DNA of 64,000 bases from positions 1-64,000 of the forward strand of contig NZ_FMTM01000019.1 in NCBI RefSeq assembly GCF_900099775.1, read 5' to 3'. This document shows positions 17,381 through 25,527 of this stretch, piece by piece. Origin of the DNA: Rhizobium mongolense subsp. loessense. Its GTDB lineage: Bacteria; Pseudomonadota; Alphaproteobacteria; Rhizobiales; Rhizobiaceae. The notes beneath the pieces are model-generated. The model did no database searches, was not told the origin of the DNA, and was given only the letters and a program-made list of their open reading frames with translations. The first letter of the stretch is position 1. Each line of letters opens with the position of its first letter. The translations under genes and the position numbers were made by a program.

Positions 17381-17395
17381 TTAAAGAAAGATTAA
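17381..17395. promoter_or_regulatory. candidate CtrA binding site
   Basis: TTAA, seven bases, TTAA: an exact match to the established full CtrA recognition sequence of alphaproteobacteria. It is 88 bases upstream of the membrane-protein gene starting at 17293. Such boxes occur by chance at some rate in A/T-rich upstream DNA. Confidence 0.45.
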
Positions 17396-17536
17396 CCCTG
17401 ATCGCAAAGCGTCCTTCAGAAAGGGCGAGCCGCTCCCGGGACAGCGGGAACGGCTCCAGGGCGCCGGTCGGGACGGGGATTTGGGGACTGACCGGGCCGA
17501 GTGGGACCCGCCGGTATTTCGGGGGGGCAATTTGGC

Positions 17537-18136
17537 TTAGCGTACGCTACCAACCGCGACGGCACGGCCGTCCTGCAGCTTCATCCAGCGTGCCGGATCA
17601 TCGGCGGACTGGCGCTTCAGGAAGGTGTATTCGGTATCCGCCCAGAGCATCACCTTGTTGCGCATGTTGTCGAGGATGAAGTCGCCATGATCGGTGCGGA
17701 CTGTCAGCACGGCATGGCCTTCGCCGTTCGGCTGCATGACAACCGTTATCAGCGCATCGGATGGCGAGATGCCGGCGTCTATCAGCATCTTGCGCTTCAG
17801 CAGCACGAAATCCTCGCAATCCCCGACGCTGCGTGGGTAGGCCCAGCGCTCCTCGACGCCGTAGATTTCCTTGTCGGTCATCGGCTGGATCTGCGAGTTG
17901 ACCTCGTAGTTGATTTTGAGAATTGCCTTCCAACGCTCCTGGGTCAGGATCGCGGGGCCGGCGTCGCCACCGTCGTAGGCGCATTCGCTCGAGTTTGCCT
18001 TGCAAAATTCATAGTGGCCGATTGGCGGGCTTGTGTTGCCTGCGAGCGTCATATTGGCGGGCGTCGCTTGGCCCGGGCTCGTCATTGCCACCATCAGGAT
18101 ACCGGCCAGAAAGGCGCCTTTGAGTGCATTGAACAT
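17537..18136 (-). CDS. bacterial transglutaminase-like cysteine proteinase (BTLCP, peptidase family C93)
   Basis: A protein of about 199 residues with a signal peptide (MFNALKGAFLAGILMVAMTSPGQA in part) and a transglutaminase-like catalytic core: Cys in SVGDCEDF, His in GEGHAVLTV and Asp in FILDNM. A second cysteine pair (FCKANSSEC) near the mature N-terminus may form a disulfide. BTLCP proteins are periplasmic; relatives (LapG) cut surface adhesins under c-di-GMP control, but no LapD-type partner is seen here. The start MFNALKG at 18136 is chosen because it begins the signal peptide; a longer reading to 18196 is less likely. Confidence 0.85.
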   Translation of the reverse strand: MFNALKGAFLAGILMVAMTSPGQATPANMTLAGNTSPPIGHYEFCKANSSECAYDGGDAGPAILTQERWKAILKINYEVNSQIQPMTDKEIYGVEERWAYPRSVGDCEDFVLLKRKMLIDAGISPSDALITVVMQPNGEGHAVLTVRTDHGDFILDNMRNKVMLWADTEYTFLKRQSADDPARWMKLQDGRAVAVGSVR

Positions 18137-18518
18137 TGTCTTTTCGTCCCCGTTTTGTGAGGATGACAATGACACGGACGTTTTTACCCAGCGCAAAATT
18201 ACGCAGTAAAATTAACACCTTAGTTGATTCAAAAGCGCGTAAAACCTGATTAAAAACAAAATCGAATACGCGTAAAACTCGTCGCAGTTTCGATGCAAAT
18301 TCGAATAAAATTTTATGTTTCGACGCAAGGCTTGAAGGCGCCACGGGTGCTGCCGTTCCGTAAAAAAAGTTAACGACAGCGACCAATGCGGCTAAATATT
18401 GGAGCGCGCTGCCCGGTACGGAGACAGCTCGCGCGGCTTGGAGAAGGCGCGGAAATTCTGAATAGGCTTGCTCCAAACCGCGCTTGCGGCTCGTTTTTCG
18501 CAGCGATGCCTCAAAAAA
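18137..18518. other. A/T-rich intergenic region upstream of the BTLCP gene
   Basis: This 380-base stretch is unusually A/T-rich for the window and holds no convincing gene. It contains the ten-base direct repeat CGCGTAAAAC at 18236-18245 and 18269-18278 (33 bases apart, about three helical turns), with related GCGCAAAAT and ACGCAGTAAAAT sequences nearby. This pattern suits a regulator-binding region for the BTLCP gene, but that is inference. The right end abuts the decayed pip gene. Confidence 0.4.
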
Positions 18519-18981
18519 TTATTCTTGGGAAATTTCGCGGAATTCGTCGGTTGCGGCGATGATGGCGGAGGAGATTGCCGTGTGCGACGTCGAGTGCGCG
18601 GCGTTTTCAACCACGACAAGGCGGCTGCCGGGCCATGCGTCGGCCAGTTCCCAGGCGGTCGTCAGCGGCACTTCAAGGTCGAAGCGGCCCTTTACCAAGA
18701 TGCCGGGTATTCCCGAAAGGCGTCCCGCGTTGCAAGCAGCACGCCGTCATCAAGCCACGCGCTGCGGCCGCAATTTCGCTGGTCGAAGAGAACGATGAGA
18801 CAGGCTGAAGGGTCGAAATAGCGTCGCGCGGCTGCAGAACATCCCAAGCCGGGACCACTGTGGAGAACGAGCGCGGCCTGGCCGAGCAGGTTGCCGCAGC
18901 ATTGCCGGTAGATCCGGTTACCGTCTCCGGTCTCCAGGAAACCTGTGTCATAGGCTCGATTTTGGAATAAAGCGAAGACAT
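18519..18981 (-). pseudogene. pip: proline iminopeptidase remnant (frameshifts and large internal deletion)
   Basis: Three pieces of a proline iminopeptidase can be read, in two alternating frames. The start MSSLYSKIEP (from 18981) is out of frame with the continuation YDTGFLETGDGNRIY, consistent with one lost base in GAGCC-TATGAC. The second piece runs to FDQRNCGRS. The catalytic-loop motif HGGPGGG has become HSGPGLG. About 150 residues containing the nucleophile serine are missing, and the C-terminal part (GIPGILVKGRFDLEVPL to AAHSTSH) resumes in another frame and ends at 18519. The intact enzyme would be about 320 residues, so this copy cannot be functional. Confidence 0.82.
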
Positions 18982-19045
18982 GAAAGGCCGCCTGTTCGGA
19001 GGCCTTCATCGGTCATATCCATGACAGTGAAATCACAGCAGCCGC

Positions 19046-19660
19046 TTAGAGGAATTCGCGCAACGTCTCGCGGGACTGGAGCGAGAGGAACTCTAGCGCG
19101 ACGCCCTCGCTGAAATGGCGCACGACGCGGCCGCGCATGTTGCCGAGGCGGACCGGCGTGCCGAGAGCGGGGCGCACCTCCACGTCAACTGCAGCACCCG
19201 ACAACGACAAGTCCATGATGCGGCAGGTGTAGCGCGTGCCATCCTCAAGCGTTAGCTCTGTCTTCGTCTCGCGCGGGGTCAGGCGATCATGACGCCGGTC
19301 TTCCGGCAGGCCGAGCTCATGCTTATTGGCAAGCCAGGTGAGCTGTGCTGCAAGCTTCTCCCGCTTGCGCTCCGTGGCGTTGATCGACATCGTGAAGCCA
19401 CGCACGTCGACGGTCAGAACGTTGCCTTCGACACGGCCGAGATGATCGATGTAGGCGACGACGCGCTCATTGGCGCGCGGCCGGCCGGCGCAGGTGACAT
19501 ACATGTCGCCGGGCGACATATCGATCACTGTGCATTCGTATTCCTCGTAGTTCGCAAGCATGAGGCGGCCCTGCATATTGATGGGCACGCGCTGGAAGAC
19601 ACCCTGCTCAGGGCGCGGCACTGTTGTCCGTGGCGTCTGGGCTTGCTGGAATGAGTGCAT
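19046..19660 (-). CDS. tandem PilZ domain protein
   Basis: A 204-residue cytoplasmic protein with two PilZ-like domains. The C-terminal domain (about residues 120-200) has both c-di-GMP motifs: RRHDR (RxxxR) and DLSLSG (DxSxxG). The N-terminal domain (about 22-100) keeps the fold outline but its motif is altered to DMSPGD and it has no RxxxR, so only the second domain is expected to bind c-di-GMP. It stands alone between the pip remnant and a PAS-domain gene. An output in motility or exopolysaccharide control is typical of the family, but not shown here. Confidence 0.85.
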   Translation of the reverse strand: MHSFQQAQTPRTTVPRPEQGVFQRVPINMQGRLMLANYEEYECTVIDMSPGDMYVTCAGRPRANERVVAYIDHLGRVEGNVLTVDVRGFTMSINATERKREKLAAQLTWLANKHELGLPEDRRHDRLTPRETKTELTLEDGTRYTCRIMDLSLSGAAVDVEVRPALGTPVRLGNMRGRVVRHFSEGVALEFLSLQSRETLREFL

Positions 19661-19783
19661 GAAAGCGCTTCTTTATAGAATGTTATACGGTAATCATTAC
19701 CCGCAATCCCTTAACAGAAGGTTGTCCTGAACGGTGCGATTACACCTTGCAGCATAGGACAAGGCTGTGCCGAAATGAGACTG

Positions 19784-20437
19784 TCAACGCGGTGCCGCCC
19801 CGGAAAACAATGAAGACATCATGCGGCCAAGGACCACACTAAAGCCATGCGGAGGCGCGGCGGCAGCTGTGTATGGCCAGTTGCTCCCACCGCCGTTCTG
19901 CCCGGGCTTATCGCGAAGCAGGCGACTGCGGTCGAGCGCCAGAAAATCAAGCGGCACGATTTCCAGCCAGCTTGCCCCGGCGGACGCCGCAATGGCGCCG
20001 AGCAGCCGCGCGCGGCAGCCGTTTTCGCAGCGCAGCGGCATGACGATGATCTCGAAGGTGGCCTGATGCCCCGCCGTGCTGTAGCCGGTCGCGTTGAGCA
20101 GCGTCGGGATGACGTGATGCATCGCACCCAGAAGCGTTGCCTCAATGTCATCGGCATGGCCGTCGCCGAAGAGCTCGGCAAAGCTCTCGTCACGCAAATC
20201 CCGCCCGAAGAGATCGCAGATTCTGGTGCCGGCAAGCCGGAAGGTGACGGCGCCCAGCTCGTCGTTTTTCTCAAGGATGAAGAGGCTCGGCAGAAGGTGG
20301 CCAAGGCTCGACGGTTCGATCTGCGATTTCAACGGTGCATCGCTGGCACCACGCAGGCGGTTCCAGTAATCGTAAACATCGATGATCGTTTGATGACGCA
20401 CGGCACACCAACCTGTTTCATTTCGGTTCAAGTTCAA
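19784..20437 (-). CDS. PAS-like domain protein (PAS_5 type)
   Basis: A protein of about 217 residues whose first 150 match the rhizobial PAS_5-type pattern (YDYWNRLRG, IEPSSLGHLLPSLFIL, FRLAGTRICDLFGRDLRDESF). There is no kinase or output domain, so it is a stand-alone sensor or binding domain. The start is unclear: no ATG opens the frame, so TTG at 20437 or a GTG some 13 codons later is used. Divergent from the orphan terminator region and the rhomboid gene. Confidence 0.72.
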   Translation of the reverse strand: MNLNRNETGWCAVRHQTIIDVYDYWNRLRGASDAPLKSQIEPSSLGHLLPSLFILEKNDELGAVTFRLAGTRICDLFGRDLRDESFAELFGDGHADDIEATLLGAMHHVIPTLLNATGYSTAGHQATFEIIVMPLRCENGCRARLLGAIAASAGASWLEIVPLDFLALDRSRLLRDKPGQNGGGSNWPYTAAAAPPHGFSVVLGRMMSSLFSGAAPR

Positions 20438-20619
20438 GCCCGAACGGCTCTTCTGATGCTTACCAAGCGGATTTCATGCCAACTGCGGGAAGTTAAGGTT
20501 AAGGAACGGTTTCGATTGCGGCCGGTCACATGCCGTGCAACTGTTGGGTATCGCTTCGGAAACGAAGTTCAGCACTTCACTGATAGGGCGCGAGGTCATT
20601 TTCGGGGCGCGCTCGGCAA

Positions 20620-20651
20620 GCCGTCCGGTTCATCCGGGCGGCTTTTTTTTT
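20620..20651 (+). terminator. strong Rho-independent terminator with no upstream gene on this strand
   Basis: GCCGTCCGG and CCGGGCGGC form a nine-pair stem (one G-T pair) with a five-base loop, followed by nine Ts at 20643-20651. It points rightward, 47 bases before the rhomboid start. The nearest gene to its left runs the other way, so it must end a small RNA or act as an attenuator. A CTTCG-GAAA-CGAAG hairpin lies upstream at about 20553-20570. Confidence 0.8.
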
Positions 20652-20698
20652 GATCTTCGCTCCTGTATGGCTGAGACCTCAATCCGGCGAGGACGCAT

Positions 20699-21469
20699 AT
20701 GGACGATCACAGGACGGAGCCGGAAACGGTTGAGGAAATCCCGATTGAAAAGAACCGGACGCCGGTTTTCAATCTGCCCGGCACCCTGCTGGCGACACTC
20801 TGTTTGCTCGGCGCGGTCTATGCGGTCCAGTCGTTCATCCTCTCCGCAAACGCAGTCGACTGGCTTTTCATCACTTTCGGCTTCATTCCGGTACGCTATG
20901 TGATCCCGTTCTCTGAGCAGGGGCTGCAGTGGCTCTGGTCGCCGGTTACCTATTCTCTGCTGCACGGCAACGTGGAGCATATCCTCTTCAATGGGCTGTG
21001 GCTGATGGCTTTCGGCGCGCCGGTCGTGCGCCGCATCGGAAGCTTGCGCTATGTTATTTTCTGGATTCTTTCATCGGCCGCCTCCGCAGCGCTTCACGCC
21101 GGATTGAACTGGGGCGATCCAACCCTGCTCATCGGCGCTTCCGGTGTCGTTTCCGGGCTCATGGGGGCGGCATGCCGTTTTGCGTTTCCGCCGGAGCGGA
21201 AGGTGACGCGTCCGGCACATCTAAATCCGCGCCTGTCGGTCGCCGCGTCCTTTCGCAGCCGCACGGTGGTCGTATTCACGCTCTTCTGGATGATTGGCAA
21301 CGGGCTTATCGCCGTCGGCATTCCGCTGATCGGAGACCCGAACCAGCCGATCGCCTGGGACGCACATATCGGTGGTTTCGTTTTCGGATTCTTCCTTTTC
21401 TCGCTCTTCGACCGGAATATTCCTGCGGAGCCTGAGGTTTCGGAAGAGCCGGATATATTGCAATCTTGA
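20699..21469 (+). CDS. rhomboid family intramembrane serine protease
   Basis: A 256-residue inner-membrane protein of six or more helices. The rhomboid catalytic pieces are present: HGNVEHILFN in the second helix, the nucleophile serine in GASGVVSG, and the histidine in WDAHIGGFVFG. It cleaves membrane-spanning substrates within the bilayer; its substrate here is unknown. The start at 20699 is preceded by GGCGAGGACG. The strong terminator 47 bases upstream implies either its own promoter in between or attenuation. Confidence 0.9.
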   Translation: MDDHRTEPETVEEIPIEKNRTPVFNLPGTLLATLCLLGAVYAVQSFILSANAVDWLFITFGFIPVRYVIPFSEQGLQWLWSPVTYSLLHGNVEHILFNGLWLMAFGAPVVRRIGSLRYVIFWILSSAASAALHAGLNWGDPTLLIGASGVVSGLMGAACRFAFPPERKVTRPAHLNPRLSVAASFRSRTVVVFTLFWMIGNGLIAVGIPLIGDPNQPIAWDAHIGGFVFGFFLFSLFDRNIPAEPEVSEEPDILQS

Positions 21470-21572
21470 GCTTTGGAGTGCACCATTCGGGTTGATCCGC
21501 GTTGGGACGAACAGCCCTTCGCAGGTGCCTCTGTTCAGTTAAGTGTTTCACTTTCGACATGGGAGGTTTCGA

Positions 21573-22007
21573 ATGTCCAACACCGTAAAAGCCATCCTCG
21601 ACCTGAAGGGCCGCAACGTCGTCACGGCCGGGGCGAACACGACCGCCGGCGAGGCGGCCAAAGTGCTCAGCAGCCGCAAGATCGGTGCCGTTGTCATTGT
21701 CGGCGTGGAAGGCCGTATTGCCGGGATCTTCACCGAACGAGATCTCGTCAATGCCGTTGCAAAGTTCGGCAAGGACTGCCTCGATCAGCCGGTTGTCTCG
21801 CTGATGACATCCAGGGTCTTCCGCTGCCACGAGGACACGACCGTCAACGAGTTGATGGAATTGATGACCAGTCGGCGCTTCCGCCATCTGCCTGTTGAAA
21901 CCAATGGAAAGCTCGTCGGTATCGTCTCAATCGGCGACGTCGTGAAGACGCGCATCGCAGAAGTCGAGCGCGAGGCAGAAGAAATCAAGGCCTATATCGC
22001 GGGCTGA
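21573..22007 (+). CDS. CBS domain-pair protein
   Basis: A 144-residue soluble protein made almost entirely of two CBS domains (MSNTVKAILDLKG to about 60; VVSLMTSRVFRCHEDTTVNELM onward). The first contains GIFTERDLVNAV, and the second the matching GIVSIGDVVKTRI. Such stand-alone CBS pairs bind adenosine nucleotides and act as energy sensors; the partner is not evident. The start has GGGAGG six bases upstream. It is followed, convergently, by the patatin gene. Confidence 0.9.
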   Translation: MSNTVKAILDLKGRNVVTAGANTTAGEAAKVLSSRKIGAVVIVGVEGRIAGIFTERDLVNAVAKFGKDCLDQPVVSLMTSRVFRCHEDTTVNELMELMTSRRFRHLPVETNGKLVGIVSIGDVVKTRIAEVEREAEEIKAYIAG

Positions 22008-22022
22008 GGCGTTCGCCCACCA

Positions 22023-22994
22023 TCACGCCTGGGTGGCGAACGCTTCCTGCATCCGCCGGAGTTCAGGAAGCCGCGCTCTGGCTTCCTCATAGCCGCGCTC
22101 TATCGCTTCGCCAGCCCGGTGGAATTCCGATAGGCCGATGTCGCTGAGACGCGGATGCAACGAAATGTCCGGGGGATCGCCGGCAAGGCGCGCGCGCGAA
22201 ATCCTGTCCTGGATGATATTGAAGGCTTGCACCATCACGCCGGTCATCCCAAGACGCGCATAGGGGGCTTCCTCTTGCTTCTGCATCTCCTGAAGCGTCA
22301 AGGTCGCATTGTGCTTGACGACTGCGGACCGGCCGAAGAGGTCGTAGTTCAGATTGACCGCCACGACGAGCTGCTGTTCGTAGCTGCGGCAAACGGAAAC
22401 CGGCACCGGATTGACCAGTGCACCGTCGACCAGCGTGCGGCTGTTGCTGCGGACTGGCTCGAAAATGCCGGGCAGGGCATAGGATGCACGCAGCGCCGTA
22501 ATCAGCGAGCCGCTGGAAATCCAGACCTCGTGGCCGGTGTTCACCTCCGCAGCCACGGCGACAAAGGGACGATCGAGGTCCTCCACGTTCAGACCTTCGA
22601 GATGCTCCTGCATGCGCTTCGTCAGGCGCATGCCGCCGAAAAGCCCGCTGCCGCCGATGGTAAGATCAAGAAGGCTGGCAATGCGGCGCATCGTCAGCGA
22701 ACGGGCGAAGGCCTCGAGCTCATCCAGCTTGCCGGCAAGATAGCAGCCGCCGACCAGCGCACCGATCGAGGTTCCCGCGATCATGCCGACTTCGATGCCG
22801 GCCTCGTCCATTGCGCGCAGCACGCCGATATGCGCCCAGCCGCGCGCAGCACCGCCGCCAAGCGCCAGCGCAATCTTTGCTCTTTTCGGGGAAAGGGTGG
22901 ACGTCGGAGGAGTAGTCATATCTGGAACTGTCGAGACACCGGAACCTGAACTGCCTGCTTCAGAGCTCTGACGATGCAAACTCCAGTTCAGCAT
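22023..22994 (-). CDS. patatin-like phospholipase
   Basis: A 323-residue patatin-family serine hydrolase. The oxyanion loop GGGAARGWAHIGVL, the nucleophile elbow GTSIG and the catalytic aspartate in VDGALVNP are all present, giving the Ser-Asp dyad. It resembles the cytoplasmic RssA/YchK type rather than secreted ExoU-like toxins, with no signal peptide. The start has a very strong ribosome-binding site (GGAGGAGG). It is the third same-strand gene after folE and hisI, 116 bases downstream of hisI. Confidence 0.9.
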   Translation of the reverse strand: MLNWSLHRQSSEAGSSGSGVSTVPDMTTPPTSTLSPKRAKIALALGGGAARGWAHIGVLRAMDEAGIEVGMIAGTSIGALVGGCYLAGKLDELEAFARSLTMRRIASLLDLTIGGSGLFGGMRLTKRMQEHLEGLNVEDLDRPFVAVAAEVNTGHEVWISSGSLITALRASYALPGIFEPVRSNSRTLVDGALVNPVPVSVCRSYEQQLVVAVNLNYDLFGRSAVVKHNATLTLQEMQKQEEAPYARLGMTGVMVQAFNIIQDRISRARLAGDPPDISLHPRLSDIGLSEFHRAGEAIERGYEEARARLPELRRMQEAFATQA

Positions 22995-23110
22995 GGTATG
23001 CCTCCTCCAGGCAGAAATATTTCAGTTTGTTATAGTGTCCCCGTTCCCTTTCCAAATCGTATACAGCAGCGCTATCTGTCTCAATAGCGAGCAGGTAACT
23101 GACACGCGCG

Positions 23111-23563
23111 CTATTTTCCGTAGACGTCTTTCGGGTCGAAATGCCGCTCGTCATCCACGATATCGAGCATTGGTTTCCCGTCCTGGAGCGTCACCGTGCG
23201 GTAGAAGCAGGAACGGCGGCCAGTATGGCACGTCGCGTCGTGGCCCGCGACCTCTACTTTAAGCCAGATTGCATCCTGATCGCAGTCGGTACGGATTTCC
23301 TTCACCGTTTGGATGTTGCCGGAGGTTTCGCCCTTTATCCAGAGCTTGCCGCGCGATCGGCTGAAGTAATGTGCCTTGCCCGTTTGGATCGTCAGTGCCA
23401 GCGCCTGCGCGTTCATATGCGCAACCATCAGGATCTCGCCGTCATGCACGTCGGTGACGATCGCGGTGATCAGGCCGCGATCATCGAAGCGGGGCGTGAA
23501 ATCGCCTGCATCTTCCAGTTCGGATTTGTCGTCGGACGGCGCATTGAATGCAAATGGCATCAT
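23111..23563 (-). CDS. hisI: phosphoribosyl-AMP cyclohydrolase
   Basis: A 150-residue HisI, which opens the purine ring of phosphoribosyl-AMP in the third step of histidine synthesis. Zinc and magnesium ligands are seen in RTDCDQDA and CHTGRRSCFYR, and the substrate segment GKAHYFSRSRGKLW is intact. It is the stand-alone form without the HisE domain. The start is 23563, with a second ATG one codon on. It follows folE by 22 bases on the same strand and is probably co-transcribed with it; both enzymes are cyclohydrolases of related chemistry, but in different pathways. Confidence 0.94.
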   Translation of the reverse strand: MMPFAFNAPSDDKSELEDAGDFTPRFDDRGLITAIVTDVHDGEILMVAHMNAQALALTIQTGKAHYFSRSRGKLWIKGETSGNIQTVKEIRTDCDQDAIWLKVEVAGHDATCHTGRRSCFYRTVTLQDGKPMLDIVDDERHFDPKDVYGK

Positions 23564-23585
23564 TCGGCTCTCTTAATGGGAGCCG

Positions 23586-24200
23586 TCAGCGGCTCCGCAC
23601 CATGGACATGAATCGCGCCTGTTCGGCAGGCTCGGCCTTGAAGATTCCGGTAAAGGTCGTCGTCAGCGTCATGGAACCCTGTTTTTGTACGCCGCGCATC
23701 GCCATGCACATATGTTCGGCTTCGAGCATGACAGCAACGCCGCGCGGAGCCAGCGTATCATCAATCGCCTTGGCGATCTGTGCGGTCATGGTTTCCTGCG
23801 TCTGAAGGCGGCGGCCATAGATCTCGACAACGCGGGCGATCTTGGAAAGTCCAAGTACCTTGCCGTCAGGCATATAGGCGACATGTGCCTTGCCGATAAT
23901 CGGCACCATGTGATGTTCGCAGTGCGAATAGAACGGAATATCCTTCACGAGAACCATATCATCGTAGCCGGCGACCTCTTCGAAGGTGCGTCCCAGAACG
24001 TCTTCCGGGTCCATTTCGTAGCCGGCGAAAAGTTCGCGATATGCTTTGGCGACACGGGTCGGGGTATCGATCAGCCCTTCGCGGGACGGATCGTCACCAG
24101 CCCAACGAAGCAGAACGCGAATTGCGTCTTCGGCTTCCTTCTGGCTGGGGCGTTCGGCGTCACGGCTGGTCTGCGGAAAATTCTTTACGATGGCGTCCAT
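23586..24200 (-). CDS. folE: GTP cyclohydrolase I
   Basis: A 204-residue type I GTP cyclohydrolase, making dihydroneopterin triphosphate for folate synthesis. Zinc ligands are Cys and His in YSHCEHHMVP and the Cys in EAEHMCMAMRG; the GTP-binding SKIARVVEIYGRRLQ is present. The start at 24200 (MDAIVKNF) is preceded by AGGAGAC. It is the first gene of a probable folE-hisI unit. An upstream in-frame start at 24254 is less likely. Confidence 0.94.
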   Translation of the reverse strand: MDAIVKNFPQTSRDAERPSQKEAEDAIRVLLRWAGDDPSREGLIDTPTRVAKAYRELFAGYEMDPEDVLGRTFEEVAGYDDMVLVKDIPFYSHCEHHMVPIIGKAHVAYMPDGKVLGLSKIARVVEIYGRRLQTQETMTAQIAKAIDDTLAPRGVAVMLEAEHMCMAMRGVQKQGSMTLTTTFTGIFKAEPAEQARFMSMVRSR

Positions 24201-24506
24201 ACTGCTCAAGTCTCCTGGTCCACAAACGTTTGGACCGTCTTTCGGACTCGCCACTGGTATCCCTTGTCAGGAATGTTGCACCTTTGGCAGGCTCCGGGGC
24301 TTTCGGGGCAGCTTATAGCCCGTCCGGCACGGTTTCCCAATCAAACTTACCCGAGGACCATTGCATTTTCATGGTCTTCGAACGACATACATATAGGAAG
24401 ACGGCGTCTTCATGTAAGTATGCTAGCACGACACGGTGTGTTTTTTGTTTATGATACAATGACCGCCGAGTAAGCCGATCCGCGGCAATCTGGAGCGGAA
24501 TTCACC
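24201..24506. other. intergenic region between folE and the IscU-like gene
   Basis: A 306-base divergent promoter region without a convincing gene. It contains the partly palindromic GGTCCACAAACGTTTGGACC near 24217-24236, close to the folE start, and an A/T-rich GTTTATGATACAAT segment about 50 bases before the IscU-like gene that could be a -10 region. I assign no specific regulator. Confidence 0.4.
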
Positions 24507-24953
24507 ATGGACGACATCTATAACAGCAAAATTCTCGAATTTGCAGGCAATATTCCGCTGACAGGCAGCTTGGCCGATGCCGATGCAAGCGCACAGGCGC
24601 ATTCGAAACTCTGCGGTTCCAAAGTGCGGATCTGGCTGAAGATGGACGGCGATACAGTCATCGCGTTTGCCCATGACGTCAAAGCCTGTGCGCTCGGCCA
24701 GGCATCCTCCTCGATCATGGCCCGGCACGTGATCGGCGCAACGGCCGGCGAACTGCGCAAGGCCCGCGAGGACATGCTCGCCATGTTGAAAGCGGACGGA
24801 GAAGGTCCGGATGGCCGCTTCGAGGACATGCGCTACCTGCGCCCGGTCAAGGATTACAAGGCTCGCCACGCATCCACCATGCTGACTTTCGACGCTGTCG
24901 TCGATGCGGTCGGGCAGATCGAGGCAAAGCGCGCCGAAATGGCCGAGGCGTGA
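24507..24953 (+). CDS. IscU/NifU-N-like iron-sulfur scaffold protein missing the third cysteine
   Basis: A 148-residue NifU-N/IscU-fold protein (starts MDDIYNSKILEFAG). Two of the three cluster-binding cysteines are present, Cys36 (KLCGSK) and Cys61 (VKACALGQ). The third, normally in an HCS-like motif, is Ala122 in RHAS. It could still hold a cluster with another ligand or deliver or receive clusters through a partner. It stands apart from any suf or isc operon; yidD follows 120 bases downstream. The family is clear; its activity as a scaffold is uncertain. Confidence 0.87.
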   Translation: MDDIYNSKILEFAGNIPLTGSLADADASAQAHSKLCGSKVRIWLKMDGDTVIAFAHDVKACALGQASSSIMARHVIGATAGELRKAREDMLAMLKADGEGPDGRFEDMRYLRPVKDYKARHASTMLTFDAVVDAVGQIEAKRAEMAEA

Positions 24954-25073
24954 ACATTGAGCGTTCCGCTATGTGACACCCCCCTCTTTCACTTGGTGAC
25001 ATCTCCTCCGCAAGGGGAAAGATCGGGATGGTGCGACCCTGCCGGCGCCTCCTCAAGACGCGGGGGTTAGGCC

Positions 25074-25517
25074 ATGTGCGAATTTTGCGATCTTCAGCAG
25101 GACGACGACGAAGGTCTGCCGAAACGCAGGATGTCCCGGCTAACCTCCCCGGAAATGTCACGAAGCGACACAGGGGGCAGTCCCGGGCCGGTCGTCGGAT
25201 ACTCCCGTAACTATACCGGCCCTTTCCGCAAGACCCCTGACCGCTTGCTCGGCATGGGATTGATCCGGCTTTATCAACTGACCTTATCCGGCTTTATCGG
25301 CAACTCCTGCAGGCACATCCCGACGTGCTCGGAATATGGCTACGAGGCGATCGCGCGCCACGGCCTGTGGGCTGGCGGATGGATGACGCTCTTTCGCGTC
25401 GGGCGCTGCGGGCCGGGCGGAACGAGTGGTCTCGATCCCGTGCCTGAAGGGCTGGAGCAGCGCTTCCATTGGTGGGCGCCGTGGCGCTACTTTGCGCTCG
25501 GACGGAAAGCGGGCTGA
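25074..25517 (+). CDS. yidD: membrane protein insertion efficiency factor
   Basis: A 147-residue YidD-family protein that helps YidC-dependent insertion of membrane proteins. The core begins at about residue 60 (GMGLIRLYQLTLSGFIGNSCRHIPTC, in part) with the conserved Cys residues CRHIPTCSEYGYEA and GRCGPGG. It is longer than the usual 70-90 residues, with an N-terminal extension starting MCEFCDLQQ. Internal ATGs at residues 20, 28 or 61 are alternatives that would give a more typical size. DUF1697 follows after ten bases. Confidence 0.88.
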   Translation: MCEFCDLQQDDDEGLPKRRMSRLTSPEMSRSDTGGSPGPVVGYSRNYTGPFRKTPDRLLGMGLIRLYQLTLSGFIGNSCRHIPTCSEYGYEAIARHGLWAGGWMTLFRVGRCGPGGTSGLDPVPEGLEQRFHWWAPWRYFALGRKAG

Positions 25518-25527
25518 CCGCAAACCC

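Noticed and set aside
17427..17456. GAGCCG...CGGCTC hairpin upstream of the membrane-protein gene
   Set aside because: Good stem but no T-run in either direction and no gene ending nearby that would need it; no function assigned.
20485..20510. TTAAGGTTAA as a CtrA site
   Set aside because: The two TTAA halves are only two bases apart, not seven.
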